From assembly GCA_902489275.1 (NCBI GenBank), contig CABTZK010000019.1, positions 1-41,906 on the forward strand: a DNA stretch of 41,906 nt. Reading direction: 5' to 3'. The DNA is from an uncultured Porphyromonadaceae bacterium. GTDB lineage: Bacteria; Bacteroidota; Bacteroidia; Bacteroidales; Muribaculaceae. Shown here in pieces: positions 14,470 to 22,464 of the stretch (its first letter is position 1; each line of letters starts with the position of its first letter). The notes beneath the pieces are model-generated. The model was not told where the DNA came from. It was given only the letters and a program-made list of their open reading frames with translations, and ran no database searches. The position numbers and the translations under genes are program-made.

Positions 14470-16288
14470 GGCATATGTCCTTTTTTATTCCATCAAATAG
14501 TTTAACTACCAATGGAGGTAATGTTTTTCCGCTTTCAATTATGCAATTTGCCAATATAGGACCTAACTGGGCTTTATTGTTCTCCATAATATCATCTAAA
14601 GCCGTTAGCCGACCATCTTCACCATCATAGATTCGTTCTATATCAACAAATATATTCTGATGACAACTTTCACACACTTTAGAAGTCTTTTCTCGTTTCT
14701 TAGGCTTATGATTATTTTCTCTAATAAATTTATCAATATAGCCTTCTCCTTTCAATTGTTCTATGGCTTTTTCTATTTCATCTTTATACCCATCATCAAG
14801 GAGCATTCCTTCAAAGTCTTTTTCATTGGGAATGATGAAAATATTATTCTGTTCCGCCAGTTCCTTATCTTCATCATAAGCCTTCTTCAAAAGTTTTTTA
14901 AGACCTTTCTGAGTATCTTTTTCTCCATCAGAAAAAATATACCAAGGTATCTGAAACGCTTCAGCAAGAGCTACAAACGGATAATAATTTCCACATCCTT
15001 TGGCATCGATAAATGTTAGTCCAGATTCAACTGGAGTAAATCCCCAATATTGTTGACAAAAAATAGGCAAAGCCTGCACTTCTGTTTCACCCTCACCCAA
15101 TACTATTGCTTTAGCAAACAGCAATTCTCCATTACTCATTAATACAGCTTGTCTTATTTTTCTTTGTTCCTCATAAGGCAGAATAGGCAAATTTCCACAA
15201 ACGGTCTTCTCCACGTCTTTATACATACCTCTCAGCTCTGATAATTCTGCACATGCAGCCACATACGGAGAGTGTGTTGAGATTATTTTAATGCCCGGCA
15301 TTTCGTTCATCTGTTTGTAGAGTTGCTTCTGTGCATTTGGATGCAAATGCGCTTCAGGTTCTTCTATAGCTATAATCGGCAAAAAAGCCTCGTCTTCCGG
15401 ATTTTTGCTATCGCACATTTGCTTTACAAAAGCCCGAAACGACAACATAGAAGACCAACTCCTAGTTCCCATGCCATGATAGTCCATTGTAAAACTACTA
15501 TCCTCCGTTCCATAATGGATAGTCAAGCTCTTATTTAAATCTCGCAATTTCTTAGCAAAAGGTGAAACATAGACCTTGCCTGAAGAATCCATTGTAGCGT
15601 CAATCCCTTTTAGTGATTCCTGAATATTTTTAAGTACATCACTTTTTTCTATGGCTTCTGCATTTAATGAACTTATTTTTTGTTCTAATTCAGCAACATC
15701 TTTTGGGTTATAATTGCTAACTACATCACCAAGCATTTTACCTAAATAGGAGGTTCTGGCTTTTAAATCATCCTGAATATCCCGTTTGGCATCCAGATAG
15801 TGAAATTGAAAATAATCTCCCTTAACTGTGGATTTTTTACCTTTCAAATCTTGCCAAGCGATGCCTGCCGAATCCCATTCATTCAAGATTTGCATATCCC
15901 TATTAAATGAATTCTGAAGTGTTTGAAAAATGTATTTAACACGCAAAGGTACATAGGCGAGTTCTTCAGCATCCATTTTTATATTATCCGCACCAAATGC
16001 AATTTCCCATACATCTGAGAAATTTGCAATACGTCTTCCATCATTATCAATTGCCACTATTTTGGCATCAACAATGATACAATTTGATTTGCCATTCTTG
16101 TCAATGTGTAAATCTTCTGTTGAAAGGAACGAGCTGTTTCCAAACAACAGCTGTAGTGCTTTTAAAACAGAAGTTTTCCCAACATTATTCATGCCTGTCA
16201 GTACCGTAGTTTCTGAAAGGCTCATTTTAAAATCTTTCAATCCACGGAATCTATCTATTCTAATTTCGTCAATTAGTATCTTTTGCAT
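14462..16288 (-). CDS. gajA: OLD-family ATPase/TOPRIM nuclease (GajA-like)
   Basis: A 608-aa class 2 OLD nuclease. The N-terminal ABC-type ATPase has Walker A GMNNVGKTS (32-40), a coiled-coil-like middle (about 195-230), Walker B IIAIEEPEAHLHP (305-317) and the STHSP switch (337-341). The C-terminal TOPRIM domain has GEGETE (398-403), the acidic SDGEKD (453-458) and EKDFEGML (489-496). A CESCH pair of cysteines follows later. In Gabija, GajA nicks DNA and is held inactive by nucleotides until infection lowers them. It starts at ATG 16288, about 20 nt after a predicted start site, and is divergent from the Xre/restriction-modification operon. Gabija is the best fit; other OLD-helicase pairs look alike. 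Confidence 0.8.
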   Translation of the reverse strand: MQKILIDEIRIDRFRGLKDFKMSLSETTVLTGMNNVGKTSVLKALQLLFGNSSFLSTEDLHIDKNGKSNCIIVDAKIVAIDNDGRRIANFSDVWEIAFGADNIKMDAEELAYVPLRVKYIFQTLQNSFNRDMQILNEWDSAGIAWQDLKGKKSTVKGDYFQFHYLDAKRDIQDDLKARTSYLGKMLGDVVSNYNPKDVAELEQKISSLNAEAIEKSDVLKNIQESLKGIDATMDSSGKVYVSPFAKKLRDLNKSLTIHYGTEDSSFTMDYHGMGTRSWSSMLSFRAFVKQMCDSKNPEDEAFLPIIAIEEPEAHLHPNAQKQLYKQMNEMPGIKIISTHSPYVAACAELSELRGMYKDVEKTVCGNLPILPYEEQRKIRQAVLMSNGELLFAKAIVLGEGETEVQALPIFCQQYWGFTPVESGLTFIDAKGCGNYYPFVALAEAFQIPWYIFSDGEKDTQKGLKKLLKKAYDEDKELAEQNNIFIIPNEKDFEGMLLDDGYKDEIEKAIEQLKGEGYIDKFIRENNHKPKKREKTSKVCESCHQNIFVDIERIYDGEDGRLTALDDIMENNKAQLGPILANCIIESGKTLPPLVVKLFDGIKKDICHV

Positions 16289-16314
16289 AAGAAGACAATT
16301 AAAATTGTTATGTG

Positions 16315-16374
16315 CAAAGGTAATACTTTTATGGCAGAAAAAGCCTGTTTACCAAATAAAATTTTGTACTTTTG
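16315..16374. promoter_or_regulatory. Divergent promoters between gajA and the Xre/RM operon
   Basis: TACCTTTG on the minus strand (16322-16315) drives gajA; TACTTTTG on the plus strand (16367-16374) drives the Xre gene at 16401. The two -7 boxes are 44 bases apart, so a regulator bound between them could control both defence systems. Confidence 0.65.
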
Positions 16375-16400
16375 CACTCGTTAAACAAGATAGTGCGTGT

Positions 16401-16595
16401 ATGAACCGAATAAAGGAAGTATTGGATACAAAGGGGATTAGTCAAACAGAGTTGGCAAACAGGCTTGGAAAGACCTTTAATATGGTCAATCTATATACAA
16501 CAAACAGAGTCCAACCACCCATCCATGTCCTATATCAAATAGCAGAAATTTTGGATATTGACGTTCGAGAACTTCTTGTTTCAAATAAAAATTAA
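16401..16595 (+). CDS. Small Xre-family regulator
   Basis: A 64-aa protein that is only a Cro/C1-type helix-turn-helix: MNRIKEVLDTKGISQTELAN, RLGKTFNMVNLYTTNRVQPP and then IHVLYQIAEILDIDVRELL. The frame is open further upstream, but this ATG follows the predicted -7 box by 27 bases and matches the domain start. It is 12 bases ahead of the restriction-modification gene, the place and size of control (C) proteins, which delay nuclease expression until the host is methylated. Autoregulation, and control of the divergent gajA promoter, are inferences. Confidence 0.85.
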   Translation: MNRIKEVLDTKGISQTELANRLGKTFNMVNLYTTNRVQPPIHVLYQIAEILDIDVRELLVSNKN

Positions 16596-16607
16596 CAGCA
16601 GATAATT

Positions 16608-18746
16608 ATGAAACTGACAGATATAATCAAAGGAACTGAATACGATCTTAGCCTGTTCACAGAGACTCAAATCACTGAGTTAGAAAGTCGTATAGCAGAA
16701 CGGGAAACAAAAAAAGGGACAGAGTATTATCTTACATGCGCTGTACGCAGAAAGGATATAAAAGCTACTCCTGAAGAAGTAGTGCGCCAATTATATCTGT
16801 TAGTGCTTATTGTAGATTTAGGTTATCCCGTTTCTCGAATGGAGTTGGAGTATGAAGTTACATTCGGCAGAGAGAAAAAGCGCGCAGATATTGTCATCTT
16901 TGACAAGCAGCAGACAACGAGCCCTTATATCATTGTGGAATTGAAAAAGCCGAAACTGAAAGACGGTAAAGAGCAACTGAAGAGTTATTGCAATGCAACA
17001 GGTGCTCCAATCGGTGTATGGAGCAATGGTCGGCAGATTTCTTACTATCACCGAAAAGACCCGAATTATTTTGAAGATTTAAGCGGTATACCTCGTGCAG
17101 ACCAAAAACTATCCGACATTCTTTCCGAGCGTTGGAAAATAGCCGACCTTATCAAGAAAGATAAGTTGGTGAATGAGCGCAAGTCCCTTAAAGACCTCAT
17201 TCTTGAAATGGAAGATGAGGTATTGGCAGGTGCAGGTGTGGATGTGTTTGAGGAAGTGTTCAAACTTATCTTCACCAAACTATTTGATGAAATGGAAAGC
17301 GGACGCAAGCCTAACCGCAACTTGGAGTTCCGCAACTATGGCGATACTGAAACAGAACTGAAAGATAAACTACAAACACTGTTTGACAAGGCAAAAGACA
17401 AATGGCAGGGTGTATTTACCGATGATGCCAAACTTCTTCTTACACCATCGCACCTGTCAGTTTGTGTAGCTTCGTTACAAGACGTAAAATTATTCAATTC
17501 AAACCTTGATGTGGTGGATGAGGCCTTTGAATATCTTATCAACAAAAGCAGCAAGGGTGAAAAAGGTCAGTATTTTACACCTCGCTACGTGATTGATATG
17601 TGTGTAAAGATGCTTAATCCCAAAGCAGATGAAAAAATGATTGATACTGCGGCAGGCAGTTGCGGCTTCCCTGTTCATACAATTTTTCATGTTTGGGAGA
17701 ATATTCTAAAGTCTAAAGGATTGAACCGTAGCCATCTATTCACATTGGAGGAAAAGCCCGCTGAATGTACAGATTATGTGCAGAACAACGTTTTCGCCAT
17801 TGACTTTGACGAAAAGGCTGTGCGTGTGGCTCGCACTCTCAATCTGATTGCAGGTGACGGACAAACGAATGTGATGCACCTCAATACGCTCGATTACGAG
17901 CGATGGGATGAAATGGTCAAGGATGAAAATTGGAGCGATACCTATTCCGAAGGTTGGAAGAAACTGAAAAGATTGCGTGTTGATAGAAGTAGCAACCGTG
18001 ATTTCAACTTTGATATAATCATGGCAAATCCTCCGTTTGCAGGAGATGTAAAGGAGAGCAGAATACTTGCCAAGTATGACTTGAGTAGGACGGTTTCATT
18101 GGAAAAACTCAAAAATGCACCACGAGGTATTACTGTTGTAGCCGGAGAACCAACTTTTCCTGAAGCATTGAGCAACAATGGCGAAACGATTTATCAAATG
18201 AGTGATGGTACATTCCGCAAGACCAAATTAAAACAGGCAACCAACATGAGCCGCGACATCTTGTTTGTAGAACGTAACATAGACTTCCTAAAGCCTGGCG
18301 GCAGAATGGCTATTGTGTTACCGCAAGGACGCTTCAATAACAGTAGCGACAAATCATTGCGAGAATACGTTGCAGACCGCTGTCGCATTTTGGCTGTTGT
18401 CGGACTGCATGGCAACGTATTCAAACCACATACGGGAACAAAGACAAGTGTCCTTTTCGTTCAAAAATGGGATGATGTACTATGCCCCAAAGTGGATGAT
18501 TACAACATCTTCTTTGCAACAATGCAGGAATCAAGCAAAGATAACAGTGGTGATAAAATCTACCGTAACACTACTGACGAGAATGGAGAAAATATTCCTC
18601 TGCTTGATAGCCACGGACATCTAATTGTCAAACATGACCTTTTCAATCATGATGGTTTGACACACGACGGAATTGCAGAAGCATTTGCCGAGTTTGCAAA
18701 GAAAGAGCATCTCTCTTTTTTCGCGGATGCCCCTTTGACGAAGTGA
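16608..18746 (+). CDS. Fused nuclease-N6-adenine methyltransferase (BcgI-like RM subunit)
   Basis: A 712-aa protein. Residues about 30-150 form an HsdR N-terminal-type PD-(D/E)XK nuclease: D94 in RADIVIFD, E111-L-K113 in IIVELKKP, and the QxxxY pair Q123/Y127. Residues about 200-640 are a HsdM-type methyltransferase: GQYFTPR (320-326), the SAM-binding motif IDTAAGSCGF (345-354, with SCG where GSG/SGG is usual) and NPPF (474-477). No helicase/translocase domain and no separate hsdR are present, so it resembles type IIB/BcgI enzymes, where one chain cuts and methylates and a separate S subunit reads the site. Its stop overlaps the S gene's GTG by three bases (GTGA), implying translational coupling. 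Confidence 0.82.
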   Translation: MKLTDIIKGTEYDLSLFTETQITELESRIAERETKKGTEYYLTCAVRRKDIKATPEEVVRQLYLLVLIVDLGYPVSRMELEYEVTFGREKKRADIVIFDKQQTTSPYIIVELKKPKLKDGKEQLKSYCNATGAPIGVWSNGRQISYYHRKDPNYFEDLSGIPRADQKLSDILSERWKIADLIKKDKLVNERKSLKDLILEMEDEVLAGAGVDVFEEVFKLIFTKLFDEMESGRKPNRNLEFRNYGDTETELKDKLQTLFDKAKDKWQGVFTDDAKLLLTPSHLSVCVASLQDVKLFNSNLDVVDEAFEYLINKSSKGEKGQYFTPRYVIDMCVKMLNPKADEKMIDTAAGSCGFPVHTIFHVWENILKSKGLNRSHLFTLEEKPAECTDYVQNNVFAIDFDEKAVRVARTLNLIAGDGQTNVMHLNTLDYERWDEMVKDENWSDTYSEGWKKLKRLRVDRSSNRDFNFDIIMANPPFAGDVKESRILAKYDLSRTVSLEKLKNAPRGITVVAGEPTFPEALSNNGETIYQMSDGTFRKTKLKQATNMSRDILFVERNIDFLKPGGRMAIVLPQGRFNNSSDKSLREYVADRCRILAVVGLHGNVFKPHTGTKTSVLFVQKWDDVLCPKVDDYNIFFATMQESSKDNSGDKIYRNTTDENGENIPLLDSHGHLIVKHDLFNHDGLTHDGIAEAFAEFAKKEHLSFFADAPLTK

Positions 18747-20125
18747 AGTATAAGACTTTGTTAGAGGGGCTGGAAGCAACAGAAATTTCAATTTCAGACT
18801 TAGAAAGAACTTATAGGCTTGATTCGGAGTTTTATTCAAAAGCAAATCTTAAACAAGTTGAACTTTTAAAAGACATAGGTGCAATATCTTTATCCAGATT
18901 AGCAAAGATTTCTGACGGAAATCATATGTCTATTAGTGATAGTTTTATAGAGAATGGAATACCATATTATCGCGGTGGAGATATCTATAATTCATTCATA
19001 GAATTTGCATCCACTCCTTTACATATACCTCAACACATATTCGATATGTCAACGATGCACAGATCCCATCTGCGCAAAGGAGATATTTTGATGTCAATTG
19101 TCGGTGCTATTATTGGGAATATCTCTATCGTATCAACTAATAACGATGCTACATGTAGCTGTAAGTTAGCAATAATACGTCCTTACGAGAATGTTTCTTC
19201 TGAATATTTAGCGACATTCTTAAGAAGTGGGTATGGGCAACAACAAATACAAAAGTTTCGTAGAGGTTCAGGGCAAACCGGATTGATACTGGAAGATTTT
19301 GATCAATTATTAGTGCCGATGTTAAACAGTAATGTAATACAGTTAACAACAGACACAGTAAAAAAGTCTTTAAATTGCTTATTAGGTAGCCAAAAATTTT
19401 ATTCCTCCGCAGAATCATATCTCTTGGAATGTTTGGGCATGACGGAATTTGCATCCAATCCTGACGCATACAATGTAAAGACCTTGAAAGAATCATTCCT
19501 TGAAACAGGGCGTTTTGATTCTGAATACTATTTGCCAAAGTATGAAGATTATACACATCTCGTACAACAATACTCTGATGGTTATGGTCTGATAGGCAAT
19601 ATATGTAAAATTAAAGATACGAATTATAATCCCGAAGATGGGGTAAAGTATAAATATATCGAACTTGCTAATATCGGCAAATCCGGTGAAGTGACAGGCT
19701 GTGACGAACAATTAGGACAGAATTTGCCTACTCGCGCAAGGAGAATCGTTCATAGAGGAGACGTTATTGTATCTTCAGTGGAAGGCTCGCTTGATAGTTG
19801 CGCACTAATTACACACGAATACGATAATGCATTATGTTCCACAGGGTTCTATGTACTACAATCATCAGTGCTTAACCCTGAAACATTGCTTACGTTGTTT
19901 AAGTCTCAACTTATTCAAAATCTTATGAAGAAAGGCTGTTCGGGTACAATCTTGACAGCCATAAGCAAATCTGAATTGGAAAAAATTCCTATGCCTATCA
20001 TTCGACAGGAGATTCAGGATGAGATAGCCAAGCATGTCCGTAAGAGTTTTGAATTACGTGCTGAGGCTATGCAACTACTTGAAAACGCGAAACTCACCAT
20101 TGAATCCGCAATAGGGGGGGGGTAA
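18743..20125 (+). CDS. hsdS: Specificity subunit with two recognition domains (HsdS-like)
   Basis: A 460-aa DNA-specificity protein. Two similar units are visible. Unit 1 begins with TYRLDSEFYSK (23-33), has the target-recognition body up to about 195, then helical VKKSLNCLLGSQKF. Unit 2 begins SFLETGRFDSEYYLPKYE (251-268) and ends with the helix KSFELRAEAMQLLENAKLTIESAI. This is the usual two-TRD, two-helix layout giving a bipartite target. It starts with GTG overlapping the upstream stop. The last codons are read from a nine-G tract, ending AIGGG-stop. Losing one G would instead carry translation into the next S frame and give a three-domain protein of 717 residues. Confidence 0.85.
   Translation: MKYKTLLEGLEATEISISDLERTYRLDSEFYSKANLKQVELLKDIGAISLSRLAKISDGNHMSISDSFIENGIPYYRGGDIYNSFIEFASTPLHIPQHIFDMSTMHRSHLRKGDILMSIVGAIIGNISIVSTNNDATCSCKLAIIRPYENVSSEYLATFLRSGYGQQQIQKFRRGSGQTGLILEDFDQLLVPMLNSNVIQLTTDTVKKSLNCLLGSQKFYSSAESYLLECLGMTEFASNPDAYNVKTLKESFLETGRFDSEYYLPKYEDYTHLVQQYSDGYGLIGNICKIKDTNYNPEDGVKYKYIELANIGKSGEVTGCDEQLGQNLPTRARRIVHRGDVIVSSVEGSLDSCALITHEYDNALCSTGFYVLQSSVLNPETLLTLFKSQLIQNLMKKGCSGTILTAISKSELEKIPMPIIRQEIQDEIAKHVRKSFELRAEAMQLLENAKLTIESAIGGG
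20114..20122 (+). repeat. G9 homopolymer at the hsdS stop codon
   Basis: Nine consecutive G separate codon ATA of the first S gene from its TAA (20123-20125). With nine G the protein stops; with eight, or eleven, the frame continues ggg ggg ggt aat tta ttg into the second S frame with no stop. Tracts of this length are typical slippage sites. Confidence 0.85.
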
Positions 20126-20129
20126 TTTA

Positions 20130-20897
20130 TTGATTTACAACGATTTAGTCAAGCAGTCATCAAGAAAATGGAATTTTGCTTTATGGTTATTGTACAGAGA
20201 GATTGGCTTTACAGAAACGGTAAAAGCTCAATCGCAAACAGTATATGGGCATAAAGCACTATCCAATAGTTTTCTATTAAGTGGTAGATTAGATGCAGAA
20301 TACTATCAACCTAAATTCGATTATCTTTTCAATGAACTAAATAAGTTTAAGACAAAGACAATAAAACAGATAGCAACACTATCCAAATCAATAGAACCGG
20401 GCAGTGACGCTTACAAAGACAATGGCATTCCTTTTGTTAGAGTGGCAGACCTCTCTAAATTTGGGTTGTCAGAACCTGCAATTTACTTGGATAGTTTCAC
20501 TTTTAAGGAAACAATACGTCCTAAAAAAGATACTATCTTGCTTTCAAAAGATGGTAGTGTAGGCATAGCCTATAAAGTAGAAGAGCAAATGGATGTCATT
20601 ACATCCGGTGCTATTATACATTTGACTGTTACAGACAAAGAAGTCTTGCCGGACTATTTGACTTTGGTAATTAATTCTATTGTAGTAAAAATGCAAGCAG
20701 AAAGAGATGCTGGAGGCTCTATTATACAGCATTGGAAGCCATCGGAAATTGAAAAAGTAGTTATTCCTATTTTACCAATGCAGGAACAAATAAAATTGTC
20801 GGAAATGCTAAAACAAAGTTTTGCTCTACGAAAAGAGAGTAAAACGTTACTGCAACAAGCTACTTTGATGGTAGAAAATGCCATTGCAGAAATTTAA
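20130..20897 (+). CDS. Second specificity frame, one recognition domain
   Basis: A 255-codon open frame with one S-type unit. SFLLSGRLDAEYYQPKFD (47-64) parallels the unit-2 start of the upstream S protein, a recognition domain runs to about 215, and the final helix KQSFALRKESKTLLQQATLMVENAI mirrors the upstream C-terminus. The first 45 residues look like the spacer before a second unit (ALWLLYREIGFTE against SYLLECLGMTEF). There is no ATG before residue 152; only TTG codons such as 20130 could start it. It is therefore either translated as a fusion after G-tract slippage, by reinitiation five bases after the upstream stop, or not at all. The recognition body itself is intact and free of stops. 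Confidence 0.75.
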   Translation: MIYNDLVKQSSRKWNFALWLLYREIGFTETVKAQSQTVYGHKALSNSFLLSGRLDAEYYQPKFDYLFNELNKFKTKTIKQIATLSKSIEPGSDAYKDNGIPFVRVADLSKFGLSEPAIYLDSFTFKETIRPKKDTILLSKDGSVGIAYKVEEQMDVITSGAIIHLTVTDKEVLPDYLTLVINSIVVKMQAERDAGGSIIQHWKPSEIEKVVIPILPMQEQIKLSEMLKQSFALRKESKTLLQQATLMVENAIAEI

Positions 20898-20905
20898 GTT
20901 AAACA

Positions 20906-20941
20906 TTTGACCGTCAGTACAATATTGTGCTGACGGTCAAA
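20906..20941. terminator. Terminator after the specificity genes
   Basis: A near-perfect 36-base palindrome: TTTGACCGTCAG (20906-20917) / CTGACGGTCAAA (20930-20941) with the inner ACAATATTGT and one T/G position. It lies nine bases after the stop and can act in both directions. Confidence 0.75.
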
Positions 20942-20945
20942 ATCT

Positions 20946-21233
20946 TTACAACCTCATCCCCCGTCTGCGTTTCTTCTTCCTGCGCAACATTTCCGCCATC
21001 TCCTGATTGACTTCCGTATCAGCAGCGTTGTAGGATGGTCCATAACAGTTCAACAATCCCAATGAACCGCTGAAAAGCTCACCTCTTGCTGTGTCGGAAG
21101 TTGCGCTTGGTGTATTTACCGTATGAGATAGTTGTAATCCTATACATGAGCATATAAGACGCAACTTTGAATGGTAATAGAAAGTTGATTTTCCGTTCAG
21201 GGAAGAGAGAATCCTCTCTTTTCTAATAAAAAT
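20946..21233 (-). pseudogene. Possible 3' end of a mobilization/relaxase gene
   Basis: On the minus strand an open frame ends NQEMAEMLRRKKKRRRGMRL. This acidic-then-basic tail, preceded by FSGSLGLLNCYGPSYNAADT, reminds me of the C-termini of Bacteroidetes mobilization proteins, but I cannot name a family with certainty. No ATG starts the frame (first usable codon is TTG at 21164), the reading continues weakly upstream and then dissolves, so it looks like a 5'-truncated gene. It shares the terminator at 20906-20941 with the specificity genes. Confidence 0.3.
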
Positions 21234-21518
21234 AACTTTATCTCCCCCCCCTTGCTGATGATATCCAAAAGTTGCATTTCTTAATTGAACTTACTTTTTC
21301 ATTCCCTGGATACTTCATCTTTGAGAAATTCGCACCGGCAGGGCGGCGGAGAGGCCGCAAGATTGATGGCCGGCAAGAAGGGAAGCAGGTGCTGAAAAAT
21401 CCTTGCGTGGCTTTTCGGGAACAAGTTCTGGCAAGGGTGGTTTTCAGCACCTGCTTTCGTGTGCGGTGGATGTGAAATGAGGGGGTAGATGGGGCTGCGC
21501 GCCTTTCACCTCTCGTGG
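21234..21518. other. Right junction of the island: C8 tract and 70-base hairpin
   Basis: A run of eight C (21244-21251) lies in non-coding AT-rich sequence. Composition turns GC-rich from about 21330. At 21385-21454 a large hairpin forms: GCAGGTGCTGAAAA (21385-21398) / TTTTCAGCACCTGC (21441-21454), a perfect 14-bp stem, with inner stems CCTTGC (21401-21406) / GCAAGG (21431-21436) and GAAC/GTTC at the tip. No gene is supported here. Confidence 0.65.
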
Positions 21519-21926
21519 CTATTTCATGTCTTGCATTGCTTCGAGTGTGGCGCGTTGCACGGCTGCGTTCACTTCCTTTTTGCAGTTGTATTTTGCCTCT
21601 TTTGAGTGCATCAGTGTGCCAAACTGCTTTTGCAGCACGTCGATTTGCTTCTTTTGATAGGGAGTGAGGTCTTTGTAGTGCTTGTTGCTGGGAAGTGATG
21701 CCTTGATGTAGCTATACACGGCAGCACTTACCGCACTGGCGCTCTTGGCGGCTCGGAGTTGGGCAATGCCTTTGTTCAGGGTGGCTTTCATGATGTTGAA
21801 GCCTTCGGCGCTGGCAACGAGTTGCGTGTGCAGGCTGCGAGCCGGAGCGGCGCTTTGCGCGGCTACTGGCGCGGTCATCATCAAGGCAGCGCACAGGCTT
21901 GTCATCATCAATAATTTCACTTTCAT
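21519..21926 (-). CDS. Small secreted protein of unknown function
   Basis: A 135-aa protein with a clear signal peptide (MKVKLLMMTSLCAALMMTAP, cut after VAAQ) and a mostly alpha-helical, lysine/alanine-rich mature part (LNKGIAQLRAAKSASAVSAAV, YQKKQIDVLQKQFGTLMHSK). I do not recognise a family. The start is the ATG at 21926, where the signal peptide begins; the frame is open further upstream. It lies 38 bases after ridA on the same strand and may share its transcript. Confidence 0.7.
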   Translation of the reverse strand: MKVKLLMMTSLCAALMMTAPVAAQSAAPARSLHTQLVASAEGFNIMKATLNKGIAQLRAAKSASAVSAAVYSYIKASLPSNKHYKDLTPYQKKQIDVLQKQFGTLMHSKEAKYNCKKEVNAAVQRATLEAMQDMK

Positions 21927-21964
21927 GTCAGTCTTGATTTTCTTGTTGAAACCCGTGTGCGGCC

Positions 21965-22342
21965 TTATTTCACGGCAACACATTCAATCTCTACCAGCGC
22001 ATTTTTGGGCAGGGTCTTCACGGCAACGGCCGAGCGTGCAGGGTAGGGGGCCTTGAAATATTGCTCATAAACCGCATTCATCGCGCCAAAGTCGCCCATG
22101 TCGGCCAGGAAAACGTTGGTTTTCACCACATGGCTCAAGTCGATGCCAGCCTGAGCCAGAATGGCTTGCAAGTTGCGGATGGATTGGTGGGTTTGCTCTG
22201 TCACGCCGCCTTCGGGGAAACTGCCGGTTGCAGGGTCGATGGGGAGCTGTCCGCTAGTGTAGATGAAGCCGTTGGCTTCGATTGCTTGACTGTAGGGACC
22301 GATGGCCGCTGGAGCGTTGTTTGTGTTAATTGCGTTCATCAT
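21965..22342 (-). CDS. ridA: RidA-family enamine/imine deaminase
   Basis: A 125-aa YjgF/YER057c/UK114 protein. RidA hydrolyses reactive enamines and imines such as 2-aminoacrylate released by PLP enzymes. Active-site features are present: GPYSQAIEANGFIYTSGQLP (15-34), the arginine R103 in YPARSAV that binds the substrate carboxylate, and E120 in VEIECVAV. The start is ATG 22342 or the adjacent ATG 22339. A signal-peptide protein gene follows on the same strand. Confidence 0.93.
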   Translation of the reverse strand: MMNAINTNNAPAAIGPYSQAIEANGFIYTSGQLPIDPATGSFPEGGVTEQTHQSIRNLQAILAQAGIDLSHVVKTNVFLADMGDFGAMNAVYEQYFKAPYPARSAVAVKTLPKNALVEIECVAVK

Positions 22343-22386
22343 TAATGTGTTTTAATAAATTTTTCCATGCAAAATTACAAAAAAAC

Positions 22387-22417
22387 TTGCACGATTGAAA
22401 TAAAACGCCTATATTTG
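22387..22417 (+). promoter_or_regulatory. Promoter of the SH3-domain gene
   Basis: TTG (22387-22389), 20 nt, TATATTTG (22410-22417), 48 bases before the ATG at 22465. Confidence 0.7.
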
Positions 22418-22464
22418 TCAAGGCTTTTAAACTAAAATAACTTAATAAAAAGGATTATAGAGAA

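Larger units (their letters stand above)
11831..21330. other. AT-rich accessory defence island
   Basis: From just after rfbC to about 21.3 kb the base composition drops clearly below the GC-rich flanks and codon use shifts to A/T-ending codons. The cargo is a Gabija-like pair, an Xre regulator and a fused nuclease-methyltransferase with two specificity frames. A decayed IS982-type transposase lies at the left side and a possible mobilization-gene fragment plus a large hairpin at the right. No integrase and no obvious direct-repeat attachment sites were found, so the entry mechanism is unclear and the borders are approximate. Confidence 0.7.

Noticed and set aside
14462..16288. PARIS or Lamassu-type system instead of Gabija
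   Set aside because: ATPase and TOPRIM are in one protein with an overlapping UvrD-like helicase gene, as in class 2 OLD/Gabija; the separate TOPRIM or SMC partners of the others are missing.
16608..18746. Plain type I HsdM
   Set aside because: The first 150 residues hold an intact HsdR-type nuclease motif set and no hsdR follows.
18743..20897. An invertible (shufflon-type) specificity locus
   Set aside because: Both S frames are in the same direction, I see only short direct similarities such as GAATACTAT, no inverted repeats between them and no recombinase gene nearby.
21244..21251. C8 tract as a second phase-variation site
   Set aside because: It lies in non-coding DNA, not in or directly before a supported gene, so slippage would have no visible effect; kept only as a junction feature.
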